Below are positions 53,216 through 61,340 of a stretch of DNA of 64,000 bases, piece by piece. The stretch covers positions 1 through 64,000 of the forward strand of contig JAPEVH010000034.1 in assembly GCA_026645415.1 (NCBI GenBank). Reading direction: 5' to 3'. Made by a program: the position numbers and the translations under genes. The notes under the pieces were generated by a model. It did not search any database. It saw only the letters and a program-made list of their open reading frames with translations, and was not told the origin of the DNA. The stretch comes from Candidatus Electronema sp. (lineage in GTDB: Bacteria; Desulfobacterota; Desulfobulbia; Desulfobulbales; Desulfobulbaceae). Every line of letters begins with the position of its first letter. The stretch's first letter is position 1.

Positions 53216-55036
53216 CTAAGCTGCGCTGGTATCTCCTGATATTTTGTCAAGAATGCCGTTAACTACATTAATCAGCTCCGCAGGCTTAAACGGTTTGGTG
53301 AGATAGGCACTGGCTGAGGAAAGATGGCCTTTGACTTTATCAAGAATCCGATTCTTACTGGTCAGCATGACAACAGGAATATCTTTTGTTTCCCCATTCT
53401 TTTTAAGAATAGAGAGGAGTTTATAGCCATCAATCTTGGGCAGCATAATATCCAACAAGACCATGTCTGGTTTGTTGTCATTCAGCTTGCTTAGGGCTTC
53501 AACGCCGTCCACTGCTTCGATTACTCGGAACCCACCGCTCTGAAGCGTCATTTTGATAACTTTACGAGTTGTTGGACTGTCTTCAACCACCAACACTGTA
53601 CGTCGATTGCCCTGATTGTCAATCAGTTGATTTTTTTCTTTGGCTACATGAGGCTGTTCCCCTTGTTCTTCTAAACGCTGATGAGAGGCAATGTAATCAA
53701 CTATTTGCGTTACTTGATCTGCTACTTTCTGATAGCGACTATCCACTTGAATAATCGGCATCAATAGATCAAAATAGGTCAGAGCCTTATCAAAGTCGTT
53801 GAGATTGAGATAAGCAACGCCTGCATAAAAAAGAATTTTAGGATTAACCTCAGCCGCCAACACCTTTTCAAAGCGGACTGCTGCTGGTCGGACCAGCCGC
53901 TGTTCTACGGCATAAAAATCAATCTTCGCCAATGTCGAGGATTCAGTTAACACACTAGCTTTACAGCACGGGCAGAGTGGCCTGTGTAGCTCCATCGGGG
54001 CATAGCAGAATGGACAACGGCTAATCTTGACATCTGGGGGCGCATTACCTAATAAACGCGCCTTTTCTACCTCTTCTGTAATCTCTGTATGTTCTGGCTC
54101 AAGACGATAGGCTTCTGCTAAGGCTGCCTTGATTTTTTTCAAGTCCGTCACAGACCGCGAGAGCCAAAGCCAGCCAAGGGCGTTCTTGCGATTTTCCTTG
54201 ATAAAGGCCATCAGCGGTTTTTGCGCCGCACTAAACTCTAATCGCTCGCAGAGACGAATCCCTTCATCAAGCAGCTTTTGCTGCTGCGGCAGTTCATCGG
54301 TTAATTCCTCAACACACTGATGATCCTTTTGAATCATGGCACTAATGAGCAGGTTCTGATTACTTTTATGCACTCGTCGGACAATATTTTTGCCATCCAA
54401 CAAACAGCTACTGACCTGCACACCTTCCATACTCAGCAACTTGAGTGCGGCTTCCTCACCAACTGAACGCCCGCAGACAGCATCATAAATCGTGCCCTGC
54501 ACCAAGAAGAGACTGCCCCGGAATTCCTTACAGTGCTGTTCAATACAGAGATCAATATCACGATGATCGCTGCATTTATGGACATCAAGACGGCAGGTGG
54601 TGCCTTCAGTTTCCATGAGCTGGACTATACCAACCACCGAAAACTCGCCGAGATCGCTTTTTTTATTTTGGCTTTTAAGACCGCGAATGATAGCCTCAGC
54701 TAACTCCTGAGAGGCAACCGGCTTTTTAAAGATTTGAAATACTCTCCCAGAAAGGCGATTCTCCAACTCTGGTAGTTCGTAAGAGGTCATGACAATGCAA
54801 GGGGTATCTGGATGATTTTCATGCAGATACGACAAAAGCTGAAAACCATCCTTGCCCGGCATGACCAAGTCAGTGACAATCAGAGAAATATCACCTTTCT
54901 CCAGCGTATTCATCGCTGTTTTGACATCAAAGGCATGGACTAGCTCAAAAACACTACTGTGTTTGCTCAAGCTAGCGTCGATCAGCCCATGAATGACCTC
55001 GTCATCATCAACCAGCAATACTTTTTTCATATCCAT
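53216..55036 (-). CDS. Double-REC protein with zinc ribbon and TPR
   Basis: A 606-residue protein. The N-terminal receiver (VLLVDDDEVIHGLI, LIVTDLVMPGKDGFQLL) is followed by a PatA/DUF4388-like domain (about 130-225; FSVVGIVQLMETEGTTCRLD) and a helical region. A zinc ribbon (CPFCYAPMELHRPLCPCC), a TPR-like part and a C-terminal receiver (VLVVEDSPTTRKVI, MVLLDIMLPKIDGYKLL) complete it. The two receivers at opposite ends suggest phosphate relay or integration of two signals. ATG 55036 and ATG 55030 are both possible, and neither has a ribosome binding site. It heads the cheY-cheW-cheA run. Confidence 0.85.
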   Translation of the reverse strand: MDMKKVLLVDDDEVIHGLIDASLSKHSSVFELVHAFDVKTAMNTLEKGDISLIVTDLVMPGKDGFQLLSYLHENHPDTPCIVMTSYELPELENRLSGRVFQIFKKPVASQELAEAIIRGLKSQNKKSDLGEFSVVGIVQLMETEGTTCRLDVHKCSDHRDIDLCIEQHCKEFRGSLFLVQGTIYDAVCGRSVGEEAALKLLSMEGVQVSSCLLDGKNIVRRVHKSNQNLLISAMIQKDHQCVEELTDELPQQQKLLDEGIRLCERLEFSAAQKPLMAFIKENRKNALGWLWLSRSVTDLKKIKAALAEAYRLEPEHTEITEEVEKARLLGNAPPDVKISRCPFCYAPMELHRPLCPCCKASVLTESSTLAKIDFYAVEQRLVRPAAVRFEKVLAAEVNPKILFYAGVAYLNLNDFDKALTYFDLLMPIIQVDSRYQKVADQVTQIVDYIASHQRLEEQGEQPHVAKEKNQLIDNQGNRRTVLVVEDSPTTRKVIKMTLQSGGFRVIEAVDGVEALSKLNDNKPDMVLLDIMLPKIDGYKLLSILKKNGETKDIPVVMLTSKNRILDKVKGHLSSASAYLTKPFKPAELINVVNGILDKISGDTSAA

Positions 55037-55436
55037 TCGTTACGCGCTATAGATCTATTCAGGAGAACATGTGGAAGAAGATCCGCACAGTAGGAACACG
55101 TAATCAACGCTGAAGGACGAAGGCTAACTGTTTGTCCCTGTAGAAAGGAAACCGTTCTGCGGAAATAAAATTGCCAATAAAGGTGCATTTTTCCCTTTGC
55201 AGTTTAACCATCAGAAGCTGATTCTTTCACGCTCCATCAGGAGAGATCCTAAACAGAAAAGTTTTCATCTTAAATGGCTCAACCGGTCTTTGTCAAACAC
55301 TTTACTTTGAATAGATAGATGAATTCGGCACGGTTATGAAACAGCTCAAGACAACCTCTTGAAAATTCTAGTTTTAAAGTGCGCTTGTTAGACAAGTAAG
55401 AATTCTGTTAAAAATAGAATACGCACATTAACAGCC
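55037..55436. other. Intergenic region before the chemosensory run
   Basis: About 400 bp between the trpS stop and the double-REC gene, both on the minus strand. It holds one good minus-strand promoter candidate (55267-55296). No RNA gene or repeat is evident. Confidence 0.45.
55267..55296 (-). promoter_or_regulatory. Putative sigma-70 promoter of chemosensory run
   Basis: On the minus strand a perfect TTGACA (55291-55296) is followed after 18 bp by TAAGAT (55267-55272, four of six matches). The transcript would have a leader of about 220 bases before the double-REC gene. Confidence 0.4.
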
Positions 55437-56405
55437 TTAATATTTTAGCCCAACTCGGTCACGGGCCAAATCCAAAGTACTGCTGGCCTTGGCCCGCGCT
55501 TTGTCCGCGCCCTGCCGTAAGATTTGCCGAATATAGTCTTGGTTGGCTAATAGCTCTTTTTTCCGCGTCTTGGCAGCGGCAAAATAGTCACAAATCAGCG
55601 CAAACAGATCCTGTTTCAGATACCCATAGGCTGCGCCGCCTTTAAGATACAAACTCCGTACCTCAGCGAGTTTCTCTGGTGGAGCAAAAAGTTTGAGCAA
55701 CGCATAAAGGTTGCAGGTATCTGGGTTCTTTGCTTCTTCCACTGGCGTGCAATCAGTCTGCACAGCCATGACTCGCTTACGGAGTTCTTTGTCTTCCAAA
55801 AAAAGCGGAATCGTATTGCCATAGGACTTAGACATTTTTTGACCATCTAGGCCCGGAACAATGGCAGTGCTTTCGCTGATCGCTGCTTCTGGCAGGACAA
55901 AGGTCTCACCAAAGGTATGATTAAAGCTTATTGCGATATCGCGAGTCACCTCAACATGCTGTTTCTGATCTTTGCCCACGGGCACCACTTCAGCTTGGTA
56001 GAGCAGAATATCTGCGGCCATCAGCACTGGATAAGCAAAGAGGCCGTGACTTGCTGCCAAGCCTTTGGCAACTTTGTCTTTATACGAATGACAACGTTCC
56101 AGCAAACCCATTGGCGTAACCGTAGAGAGCAGCCATGCCAGTTCACAGACCTCTGGCACATCTGACTGGACCCAAAATAGGCACTTCTCTGGATCAAGAC
56201 CCAAGGCAAGAAAGTCTGTAGCTGCCTCCAAAGTACCTGTGGCCAGCCGGTCCCGGTCATGGACACTGGTCATGGCATGGAGATCAACAATAAAGGCGTA
56301 CAACTCAGAGTTTTCCATACGAGAAAGCATGGGTTGCATCATGCCGAAATAGTTGCCGATATGAAGCTGGCCTGATGGTTGGATGCCAGAAAGAGTGCGT
56401 TTCAT
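55437..56405 (-). CDS. trpS: Tryptophanyl-tRNA synthetase
   Basis: A 322-residue class I synthetase charging tRNA-Trp. The ATP-binding signature is SGQLHIGNYFG (HIGN at residues 15-18), and the KMSKS loop is DGQKMSKSYGN. The length is normal. No ribosome binding site is evident before the ATG. A 23-bp-period palindrome array starts 165 bp upstream. Confidence 0.96.
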   Translation of the reverse strand: MKRTLSGIQPSGQLHIGNYFGMMQPMLSRMENSELYAFIVDLHAMTSVHDRDRLATGTLEAATDFLALGLDPEKCLFWVQSDVPEVCELAWLLSTVTPMGLLERCHSYKDKVAKGLAASHGLFAYPVLMAADILLYQAEVVPVGKDQKQHVEVTRDIAISFNHTFGETFVLPEAAISESTAIVPGLDGQKMSKSYGNTIPLFLEDKELRKRVMAVQTDCTPVEEAKNPDTCNLYALLKLFAPPEKLAEVRSLYLKGGAAYGYLKQDLFALICDYFAAAKTRKKELLANQDYIRQILRQGADKARAKASSTLDLARDRVGLKY

Positions 56406-56787
56406 GGGAATACAGCGTGTAAAAAGGTTTTCAGAATAAATTGAGAATGGAACTATACCAAGAGACTATCATTGCTGCAAGCACCTGAAAAAAGAATCGA
56501 CTTTTGTTGAATACAGAGGAATTTTTACACAGCATGGTTACATTTTCCCCATCTTCTTTCTTTTTGCGTCGTGATAGGTATCACGACTGATTCGTCATAG
56601 GTATCACGGCAAATTCATGATACGTATCACGGCAAATTCGTCATACGTATCATGACTGATTCGCATCGAGTATCATCTTTCCTGCCTAATAATTATTCCG
56701 CCTCCATAAAAAAGTTCTTGACAAGGTAACAGGCCGAGAATTACTCTGCGGAAAATTGACACCTACCCTCTCGGCGCAGCATTCCCC
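56406..56787. other. Intergenic region upstream of trpS
   Basis: About 380 bp between two minus-strand genes, holding the palindrome array at 56571-56676. A plus-strand TTGACA at 56717-56722 has no gene to serve. No tRNA or T-box element is seen before trpS. Confidence 0.5.
56571..56676. repeat. Five palindromes at exact 23-bp period
   Basis: Fourteen-bp units start at 56571, 56594, 56617, 56640 and 56663: GTGATAGGTATCAC, GTCATAGGTATCAC, ATGATACGTATCAC, GTCATACGTATCAT and GCATCGAGTATCAT. The 9-bp linkers are GACTGATTC, GGCAAATTC, GGCAAATTC and GACTGATTC, an A-B-B-A order. The core GTGATACGTATCAC is a perfect dyad. Confidence 0.93.
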
Positions 56788-57270
56788 TCAAGATTGGAGC
56801 ATCTTATGCAAACCATTCAATGGCGAATCGAAGTCAACCTCCTCACCGTTCCCTAGGGCTACCTTCTCTGGTAAAGATATTAGCTTGCCCTGCCGATCAA
56901 TGCTCGCGTGTTTAGTGAAACCTTTGACCAAGAGCTGCTCCTTGTCTTCCCGCTGGCAGCTTATTCGGTAATGAAAACGGAGGGTGTGCCGTGTCACTTC
57001 AGTCAAGGACGTGGCGATGCTGATCAGGTCGTCGTAGCGGCCTGGAGCCTTGTAACGAAGATAGCATTCCGTCACTGGCAGAATAATACCTTCCTTTTCC
57101 ATATCGCTGGAGGACATGGCCAAAGCACGCATCATTTCGGTACGGCCCATCTCCATGAAACGGAGATAGTTGGCGTTGTAGATCACACCGCCTGCATCTG
57201 TGTCGCCGTAGATGACCCGATAGTCCAGACGGAAAACCGGCTCAACCATTTCCATGCGCAGATCAGCCAT
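56788..57270 (-). CDS. YbgC/4-HBA-CoA-like thioesterase
   Basis: A 160-residue hot-dog-fold acyl-CoA thioesterase. The catalytic Asp is in the diagnostic YGDTDAGGVIYNANYLRFME. A later LRYKAPGRYDDLISIAT and the terminal segment also fit. The frame is open 58 codons further upstream inside apgM. ATG 57270 gives the normal family length and an 8-bp overlap with the apgM stop, so the genes are coupled. The Tol-Pal-linked YbgC role is possible, but tol genes are not in view. Confidence 0.88.
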   Translation of the reverse strand: MADLRMEMVEPVFRLDYRVIYGDTDAGGVIYNANYLRFMEMGRTEMMRALAMSSSDMEKEGIILPVTECYLRYKAPGRYDDLISIATSLTEVTRHTLRFHYRISCQREDKEQLLVKGFTKHASIDRQGKLISLPEKVALGNGEEVDFDSPLNGLHKMLQS

Positions 57271-58492
57271 GCCCTTGTTCCTCTTGTTGGACAAAGCGGG
57301 CAAAGAAGGCGGCCCCGCTTTCCAGAGATTCGGCAACAGCTTTGATCGTTTCTTCCGTATAAGCGCAACCAGCAGGCTTACTTGTTCCTTGCGAATCATA
57401 AAGGAACATTGGCACTGGCCAATCTTCATGGGTGCGACGGGCAACCGGGGTGTAGTGATCCATAGTCACCACAAGGCGGTATGGCTCGCCGCGCCGATCC
57501 ATTTCAGCGGCTATTGGGGCAACGATTTTGCTATCAAAGTCCTCAATAGCCTGCACCTTGTCCTTTGCTGAACCCTGATGGCCAGCTTCGTCTGGTGCCT
57601 CAACATGGACAAGGACAAAGTCCTTTGTTTGCAGAGCAGTGAGGGCAGCGTCGGCCTTGCCTTGGTAATTGGTATCTAAATAGCCGGTCGCGCCCGGCAC
57701 ATGCAGCACCTCTAAACCACTGCACACACCAATACCTTTGAGCAAATCAACAGCAGAGATTAGGCTGCCGCTCAGTCCCCAGCGGTGAGCAAGCGTTTCT
57801 ATTTGCGGTCTGCCACCCTCGCCCCAAATCCAGATGCTGTTGGCAGGGAGCTTGCCTGCTGCTTCTCTCTTTTGGTTGATTGGATGCTTGATCAGTACCT
57901 TAGCAGAGGTACGCATCAACTCGGCAAGATAATCAGTAGCCAGATATTGCTGATAAAAACTGGTGACATCTTGGTCAAGATAGTCATGCGGCGGCACAGT
58001 GTGCAGGCTTGTCGGCACTGGGCCATGATGAATGAGCAGATGGCGATAGCTCACGCCTGCATGAAACTGGAGCTGCTCTGTACCGCAGGCCGCTTGCACA
58101 GCAGCAATCAGCTCTGCCGCCTCTGCGCTACTAATGTGGCCTGCGCTGTGGTCGAGCATGATAAGTTGCTCATTGCCTTCTTCATAGCGCACTGTGACCA
58201 AATTGCAGCGGAAGGCCGCTCCGTGCTCTGGAACAGGAATGCCTATGCTTGCGGCCTCTAAAGGGGCGCGGCCGGTGTAGCACGTATCTGGCTCGTAGCC
58301 AAGCAGGGAGAGATTGGCCACATCACTGCCCGGCGGATAGCCTTGCGGCACAGTGCGCACCAAGAGCGGCTCGGCTAAGGCACAGATACGGTCAATCGTC
58401 GGCTTGTGTGCTGCTTCCAGCGGAGTCTTGTTGCCAAGCTCTGGCACTGGCGTATCGCCCATGCCGTCGCCAATGAGAAGAATATATTTCAT
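57263..58492 (-). CDS. apgM: 2,3-BPG-independent phosphoglycerate mutase, ApgM type
   Basis: A 409-residue alkaline-phosphatase superfamily enzyme interconverting 3- and 2-phosphoglycerate. Visible are ILLIGDGMGDTPVPEL, GSDVANLSLLGYEP, TGRAPLEAASIGI, VHVEAPDEAGHQG and VTMDHYTPVARRTHEDWPVP. This is the archaeal-type ApgM branch, distinct from GpmI. Family members were once annotated as homoserine kinase-like. A short palindrome array lies 9-70 bp upstream of its start. Confidence 0.92.
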   Translation of the reverse strand: MKYILLIGDGMGDTPVPELGNKTPLEAAHKPTIDRICALAEPLLVRTVPQGYPPGSDVANLSLLGYEPDTCYTGRAPLEAASIGIPVPEHGAAFRCNLVTVRYEEGNEQLIMLDHSAGHISSAEAAELIAAVQAACGTEQLQFHAGVSYRHLLIHHGPVPTSLHTVPPHDYLDQDVTSFYQQYLATDYLAELMRTSAKVLIKHPINQKREAAGKLPANSIWIWGEGGRPQIETLAHRWGLSGSLISAVDLLKGIGVCSGLEVLHVPGATGYLDTNYQGKADAALTALQTKDFVLVHVEAPDEAGHQGSAKDKVQAIEDFDSKIVAPIAAEMDRRGEPYRLVVTMDHYTPVARRTHEDWPVPMFLYDSQGTSKPAGCAYTEETIKAVAESLESGAAFFARFVQQEEQGHG

Positions 58493-58500
58493 AATACCAC

Positions 58501-58562
58501 ACTGATCTTTTCAGGATTCTCAATCCCAAGCACTTAGGACTCACATTCCCAAGTGTTTGGGA
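58501..58562. repeat. Two to three palindromes, 23-bp period
   Basis: TCCCAAGCACTTAGGA (58524-58539) and TCCCAAGTGTTTGGGA (58547-58562) start 23 bp apart with a 7-bp linker. A degenerate dyad with CTGA and TCAG arms at 58501-58516 is one 23-bp step upstream. The array lies immediately before apgM and after the DUF1566 gene. Confidence 0.75.
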
Positions 58563-58609
58563 TTTGTGACATTGGCTGTTTGCCGCCAAGCAGCTATAGA
58601 CAGCTATTG

Positions 58610-59932
58610 TTATACATCCGCATCCCTGACGCAGCGCACGTAGTTGTAAATGCGCACCGCATCATTCTGTGGGCCGTGGCCCGTTGGATAGTCAGAAGGA
58701 TTACCACCCTTGGGATCGCTTTTCTGTGCCCCGGCCCCATGCACATCCACCCAAGTGCTGTTCATATACCCCAATGAGCGGCCAAAGGCAACATACGCCG
58801 CCCAACCTCCTTTAACTTCCGTAGGGTCAGTCGTGCAGGCGGCATGAGTAGTGCTGGTCCAGTAATAGGGCCAGTCTTCATTTCCGGCTTCATCAGTGAT
58901 GGAGGTGGACTCGAAATAGTCTGTGTCAATCGCAGCGGAATTGGTGGTAGTGGGGCTTTTGCTGTAATCAACAATGCTCTCCAGCTCCTTAGTATTGGGC
59001 AGCCGCCAGTCTGTGTGAGAGGCAAAGGTCAGGTTCTCACAAAAATCAAGAGCTTCTTTCCAGTTCAGGCTGCCATCAGTCTTGGTGTAACCACTCACTT
59101 GGCTGCTCAAGCTGGCATCGCCGCTGTCAATCTTCATCCACTGAAGACCGGTGGCACTGTCCGTAATCGTGCTGTCGCCGTTATTTGTGAAGCTGTTGGT
59201 GCCGTAGCTGGTGTTGCCCCGCACATAACGGACAAAAAAGGTGTTGTTATCTTTCTTATAGCCCTTGATGCGGCCATCGGCAAAATTAACCCCAAAGACT
59301 CCCGACTCGGTGACGTTAATCAGACTGACCACCGAGGTGCTGGAAAGATATTGCGCGTCAATGATCCGCTCCGTGGTGGGATTGCCATAAGAGAAGGTGA
59401 AATAGTTCGTGTCGATGAACGGAGTAAGCACAGAGGTGTCTGTGCCTTCATACGAGCTTGCATCAACGCCGCTGAAGAGAATGAGCGAATACAGCTCCTT
59501 GATCGTCGGCAGCCGCCAGTCAGTGTAGCCTCCAGTGTTGCAGGAGCTGGCCCCGGCCACCGCCTCGTCATAGGTCTTCTTCGCGGTGCCCGGATCCTGC
59601 TGCCACATCAGGCCGGTCACATTGTCAGTGACAGTGCCGTCGCCGTTGTTGTCAGCATAGCTGGGTGTATTGCCGTTGTACTGGGCATCCTGTCCGTAAA
59701 AATCTGTGTTTGCCGCCGGGCAGGTTGTCATGGGCATGTCATTGTAGCAGGTGCTCTGATTCGTATCCGCAATGGGATAGGTCAACGAAGACGTTGGAGT
59801 AGACTGACCTTTGGATGCCAGCGGCCCAGCTATGAGCAGCGATAAGTTTGAGGCTTGAGCAGCCATAGGTAGACAGATTGCAGCCAAAAGGGCAGCGGTT
59901 AAGGTCACAGGTTGCCAAGGGGTTGTCGTCAT
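58610..59932 (-). CDS. Exported protein with two DUF1566 domains
   Basis: A 440-residue protein with a signal peptide (TLTAALLAAICLPMAAQA-S). Two DUF1566/Lcl-C repeats follow, at about 95-240 (DNVTGLMWQQDPGTAKKTYD, YTDWRLPTIKELYSLI) and 250-435 (DSATGLQWMKID, HTDWRLPNTKELESIV, VRCVRDADV). The fold is related to C-type lectin/formylglycine-generating proteins, and members are surface or secreted with possible carbohydrate binding. No reverse transcriptase or variable repeat was seen, so there is no sign of a diversity-generating system. Monocistronic; no function is known to me. Confidence 0.82.
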   Translation of the reverse strand: MTTTPWQPVTLTAALLAAICLPMAAQASNLSLLIAGPLASKGQSTPTSSLTYPIADTNQSTCYNDMPMTTCPAANTDFYGQDAQYNGNTPSYADNNGDGTVTDNVTGLMWQQDPGTAKKTYDEAVAGASSCNTGGYTDWRLPTIKELYSLILFSGVDASSYEGTDTSVLTPFIDTNYFTFSYGNPTTERIIDAQYLSSTSVVSLINVTESGVFGVNFADGRIKGYKKDNNTFFVRYVRGNTSYGTNSFTNNGDSTITDSATGLQWMKIDSGDASLSSQVSGYTKTDGSLNWKEALDFCENLTFASHTDWRLPNTKELESIVDYSKSPTTTNSAAIDTDYFESTSITDEAGNEDWPYYWTSTTHAACTTDPTEVKGGWAAYVAFGRSLGYMNSTWVDVHGAGAQKSDPKGGNPSDYPTGHGPQNDAVRIYNYVRCVRDADV

Positions 59933-59966
59933 ACTTTACCTCCTAATGTAGCTTGAAAAATAAACA

Positions 59967-59991
59967 GCATTGCCCTAGCAGAGGGCAATGC
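59967..59991 (-). terminator. Terminator of lysA
   Basis: A perfect 10-bp stem GCATTGCCCT/AGGGCAATGC with a 5-nt loop is followed on the minus strand by TGTTTATTTTTC, 16 bp past the lysA stop. Confidence 0.85.
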
Positions 59992-60006
59992 CACAACCAA
60001 CTCTTT

Positions 60007-61278
60007 CTATTCTAAATCGCTTATAATCTCGCCGCGCACGAGGTCATCATAGTTTTCCCGCTGGCGGATGACCTGAAAGCGTTCTCCGCTGACCAGTACC
60101 TCGGCGACTTTGGGCCGGGAATTGTAAGTTGAAGACATGGAAAAGCCATAAGCACCGCTACTCATCACAGCCAGCAGCTCGCCGGGCCGCACGCTTGGCA
60201 TCAGACGGTCTTTAGCAAGGAAATCACCAGTCTCACAGATCGGCCCGACTACATCTGCTTCTTGTTCAGCTCCGTCTTGTGCTGGCTCCTGCACTGGTAA
60301 GATTTCGTGATACGCACCATAAAGCGAAGGACGAGCCAAGTCATTCATTGCCGCATCAACAATGATAAAGTGTTTTTCTTTGTCACCGCCCCGGTTAGCT
60401 TTGGTGTACTGCACCTCTGTGACCAGCACTCCTGCGTTGCCGACCAGCACCCGGCCTGGCTCCAGAATCAAGGTACAGTCCAGCCCGGCCAACTCAGCTC
60501 GCACTGCTGTAGCATAGTCAATGGGATGAGGTGGCTGTTCACCATCATAAGGAATACCAATGCCGCCGCCCATATCAAGATACTTGATCTTAATACCTGC
60601 CTGCTCTAGCTTGGCGATGAATCCTTTAACCTTGCGCAACGCCTCAATGAACGGCTCAATCTGAGTGAGCTGAGAGCCAATATGACAGCTCACACCAACA
60701 ATCTCGATATTCGGCATGGCCTTGGCCCGCAGATATTCCTGCAAAGCCTCAGTAACCGGAATACCGAACTTATTTTTGGCAAGACCGGTAGAAATGTAGG
60801 CATGAGTTTTTGGGTCAACATCCGGGTTAATGCGGAAGGCAATCCGGGCAATGCTGTTCATCTCTGCGGCAACTTCATTGAGCCGGTCCAGCTCCTGCGG
60901 TGACTCAACATTGAACATCAGGATGTCTGCTGCTAAAGCCTCACGCAGCTCTTTGCGGGTCTTGCCCACACCAGAATAGATAACCTTTTTGGGATCAATG
61001 CCCGCCTTCAAAGCTCGGAACAACTCGCCACCAGAGACGATGTCTGCCCCGCCACCGAGTTTGGCAAAAGTATTTAGAATCGTTAGGTTGGAACAAGCCT
61101 TAACCGCAAAGCAGGTCTGATGAGCCATGCCCTCAAAGCCGGATTCAAAGGCAGTGAAATGCCGTTTCAACGTGGCTGAGCTGTACAAATAAAACGGAGT
61201 GCCAACTTGGGCGGCAATCTCCTGAATGCGTACATCCTCGCAGCAGAGTTCGCCGTTTCTATAGGTAAAATGGTTCAT
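60007..61278 (-). CDS. lysA: Diaminopimelate decarboxylase
   Basis: A 423-residue PLP enzyme making L-lysine from meso-diaminopimelate. The PLP lysine is Lys60 (CFAVKACSN). Other signatures are CHIGSQLTQI, YLDMGGGIGIPY, ILEPGRVLVGNAG and the substrate-binding CETGDFLAKDR. It comes after argG-argH-lipoprotein, as in Geobacter-type genomes, but a hairpin separates it from the lipoprotein gene and dapF/dapA do not follow. Confidence 0.96.
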   Translation of the reverse strand: MNHFTYRNGELCCEDVRIQEIAAQVGTPFYLYSSATLKRHFTAFESGFEGMAHQTCFAVKACSNLTILNTFAKLGGGADIVSGGELFRALKAGIDPKKVIYSGVGKTRKELREALAADILMFNVESPQELDRLNEVAAEMNSIARIAFRINPDVDPKTHAYISTGLAKNKFGIPVTEALQEYLRAKAMPNIEIVGVSCHIGSQLTQIEPFIEALRKVKGFIAKLEQAGIKIKYLDMGGGIGIPYDGEQPPHPIDYATAVRAELAGLDCTLILEPGRVLVGNAGVLVTEVQYTKANRGGDKEKHFIIVDAAMNDLARPSLYGAYHEILPVQEPAQDGAEQEADVVGPICETGDFLAKDRLMPSVRPGELLAVMSSGAYGFSMSSTYNSRPKVAEVLVSGERFQVIRQRENYDDLVRGEIISDLE

Positions 61279-61301
61279 GATTACTTGCTTGAAAAAAGGA
61301 A

Positions 61302-61332
61302 GCCGCCGCTTATCAGGGAGGTAAGCAGCGGC
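61302..61332. terminator. Bidirectional hairpin between lipoprotein gene and lysA
   Basis: GCCGCCGCTTA pairs with TAAGCAGCGGC (one mismatch), with AAAAAA before and TTTTTT after. On the minus strand it would end the argGH-lipoprotein transcript or attenuate lysA. Confidence 0.8.
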
Positions 61333-61340
61333 GTTTTTTA

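Noticed and set aside
56406-56570. T-box or tRNA-like element before trpS
   Set aside because: No T-box core sequence or cloverleaf can be drawn; only AT-rich sequence and the palindrome array are present.
58844-59845. 333-codon plus-strand open frame over the DUF1566 gene
   Set aside because: It is an antisense shadow. The minus strand encodes a signal peptide and two clear DUF1566 repeats.
58610-59932. Diversity-generating retroelement target
   Set aside because: The fold is suitable, but no reverse transcriptase, template repeat or adenine-biased variable region is seen in the window.
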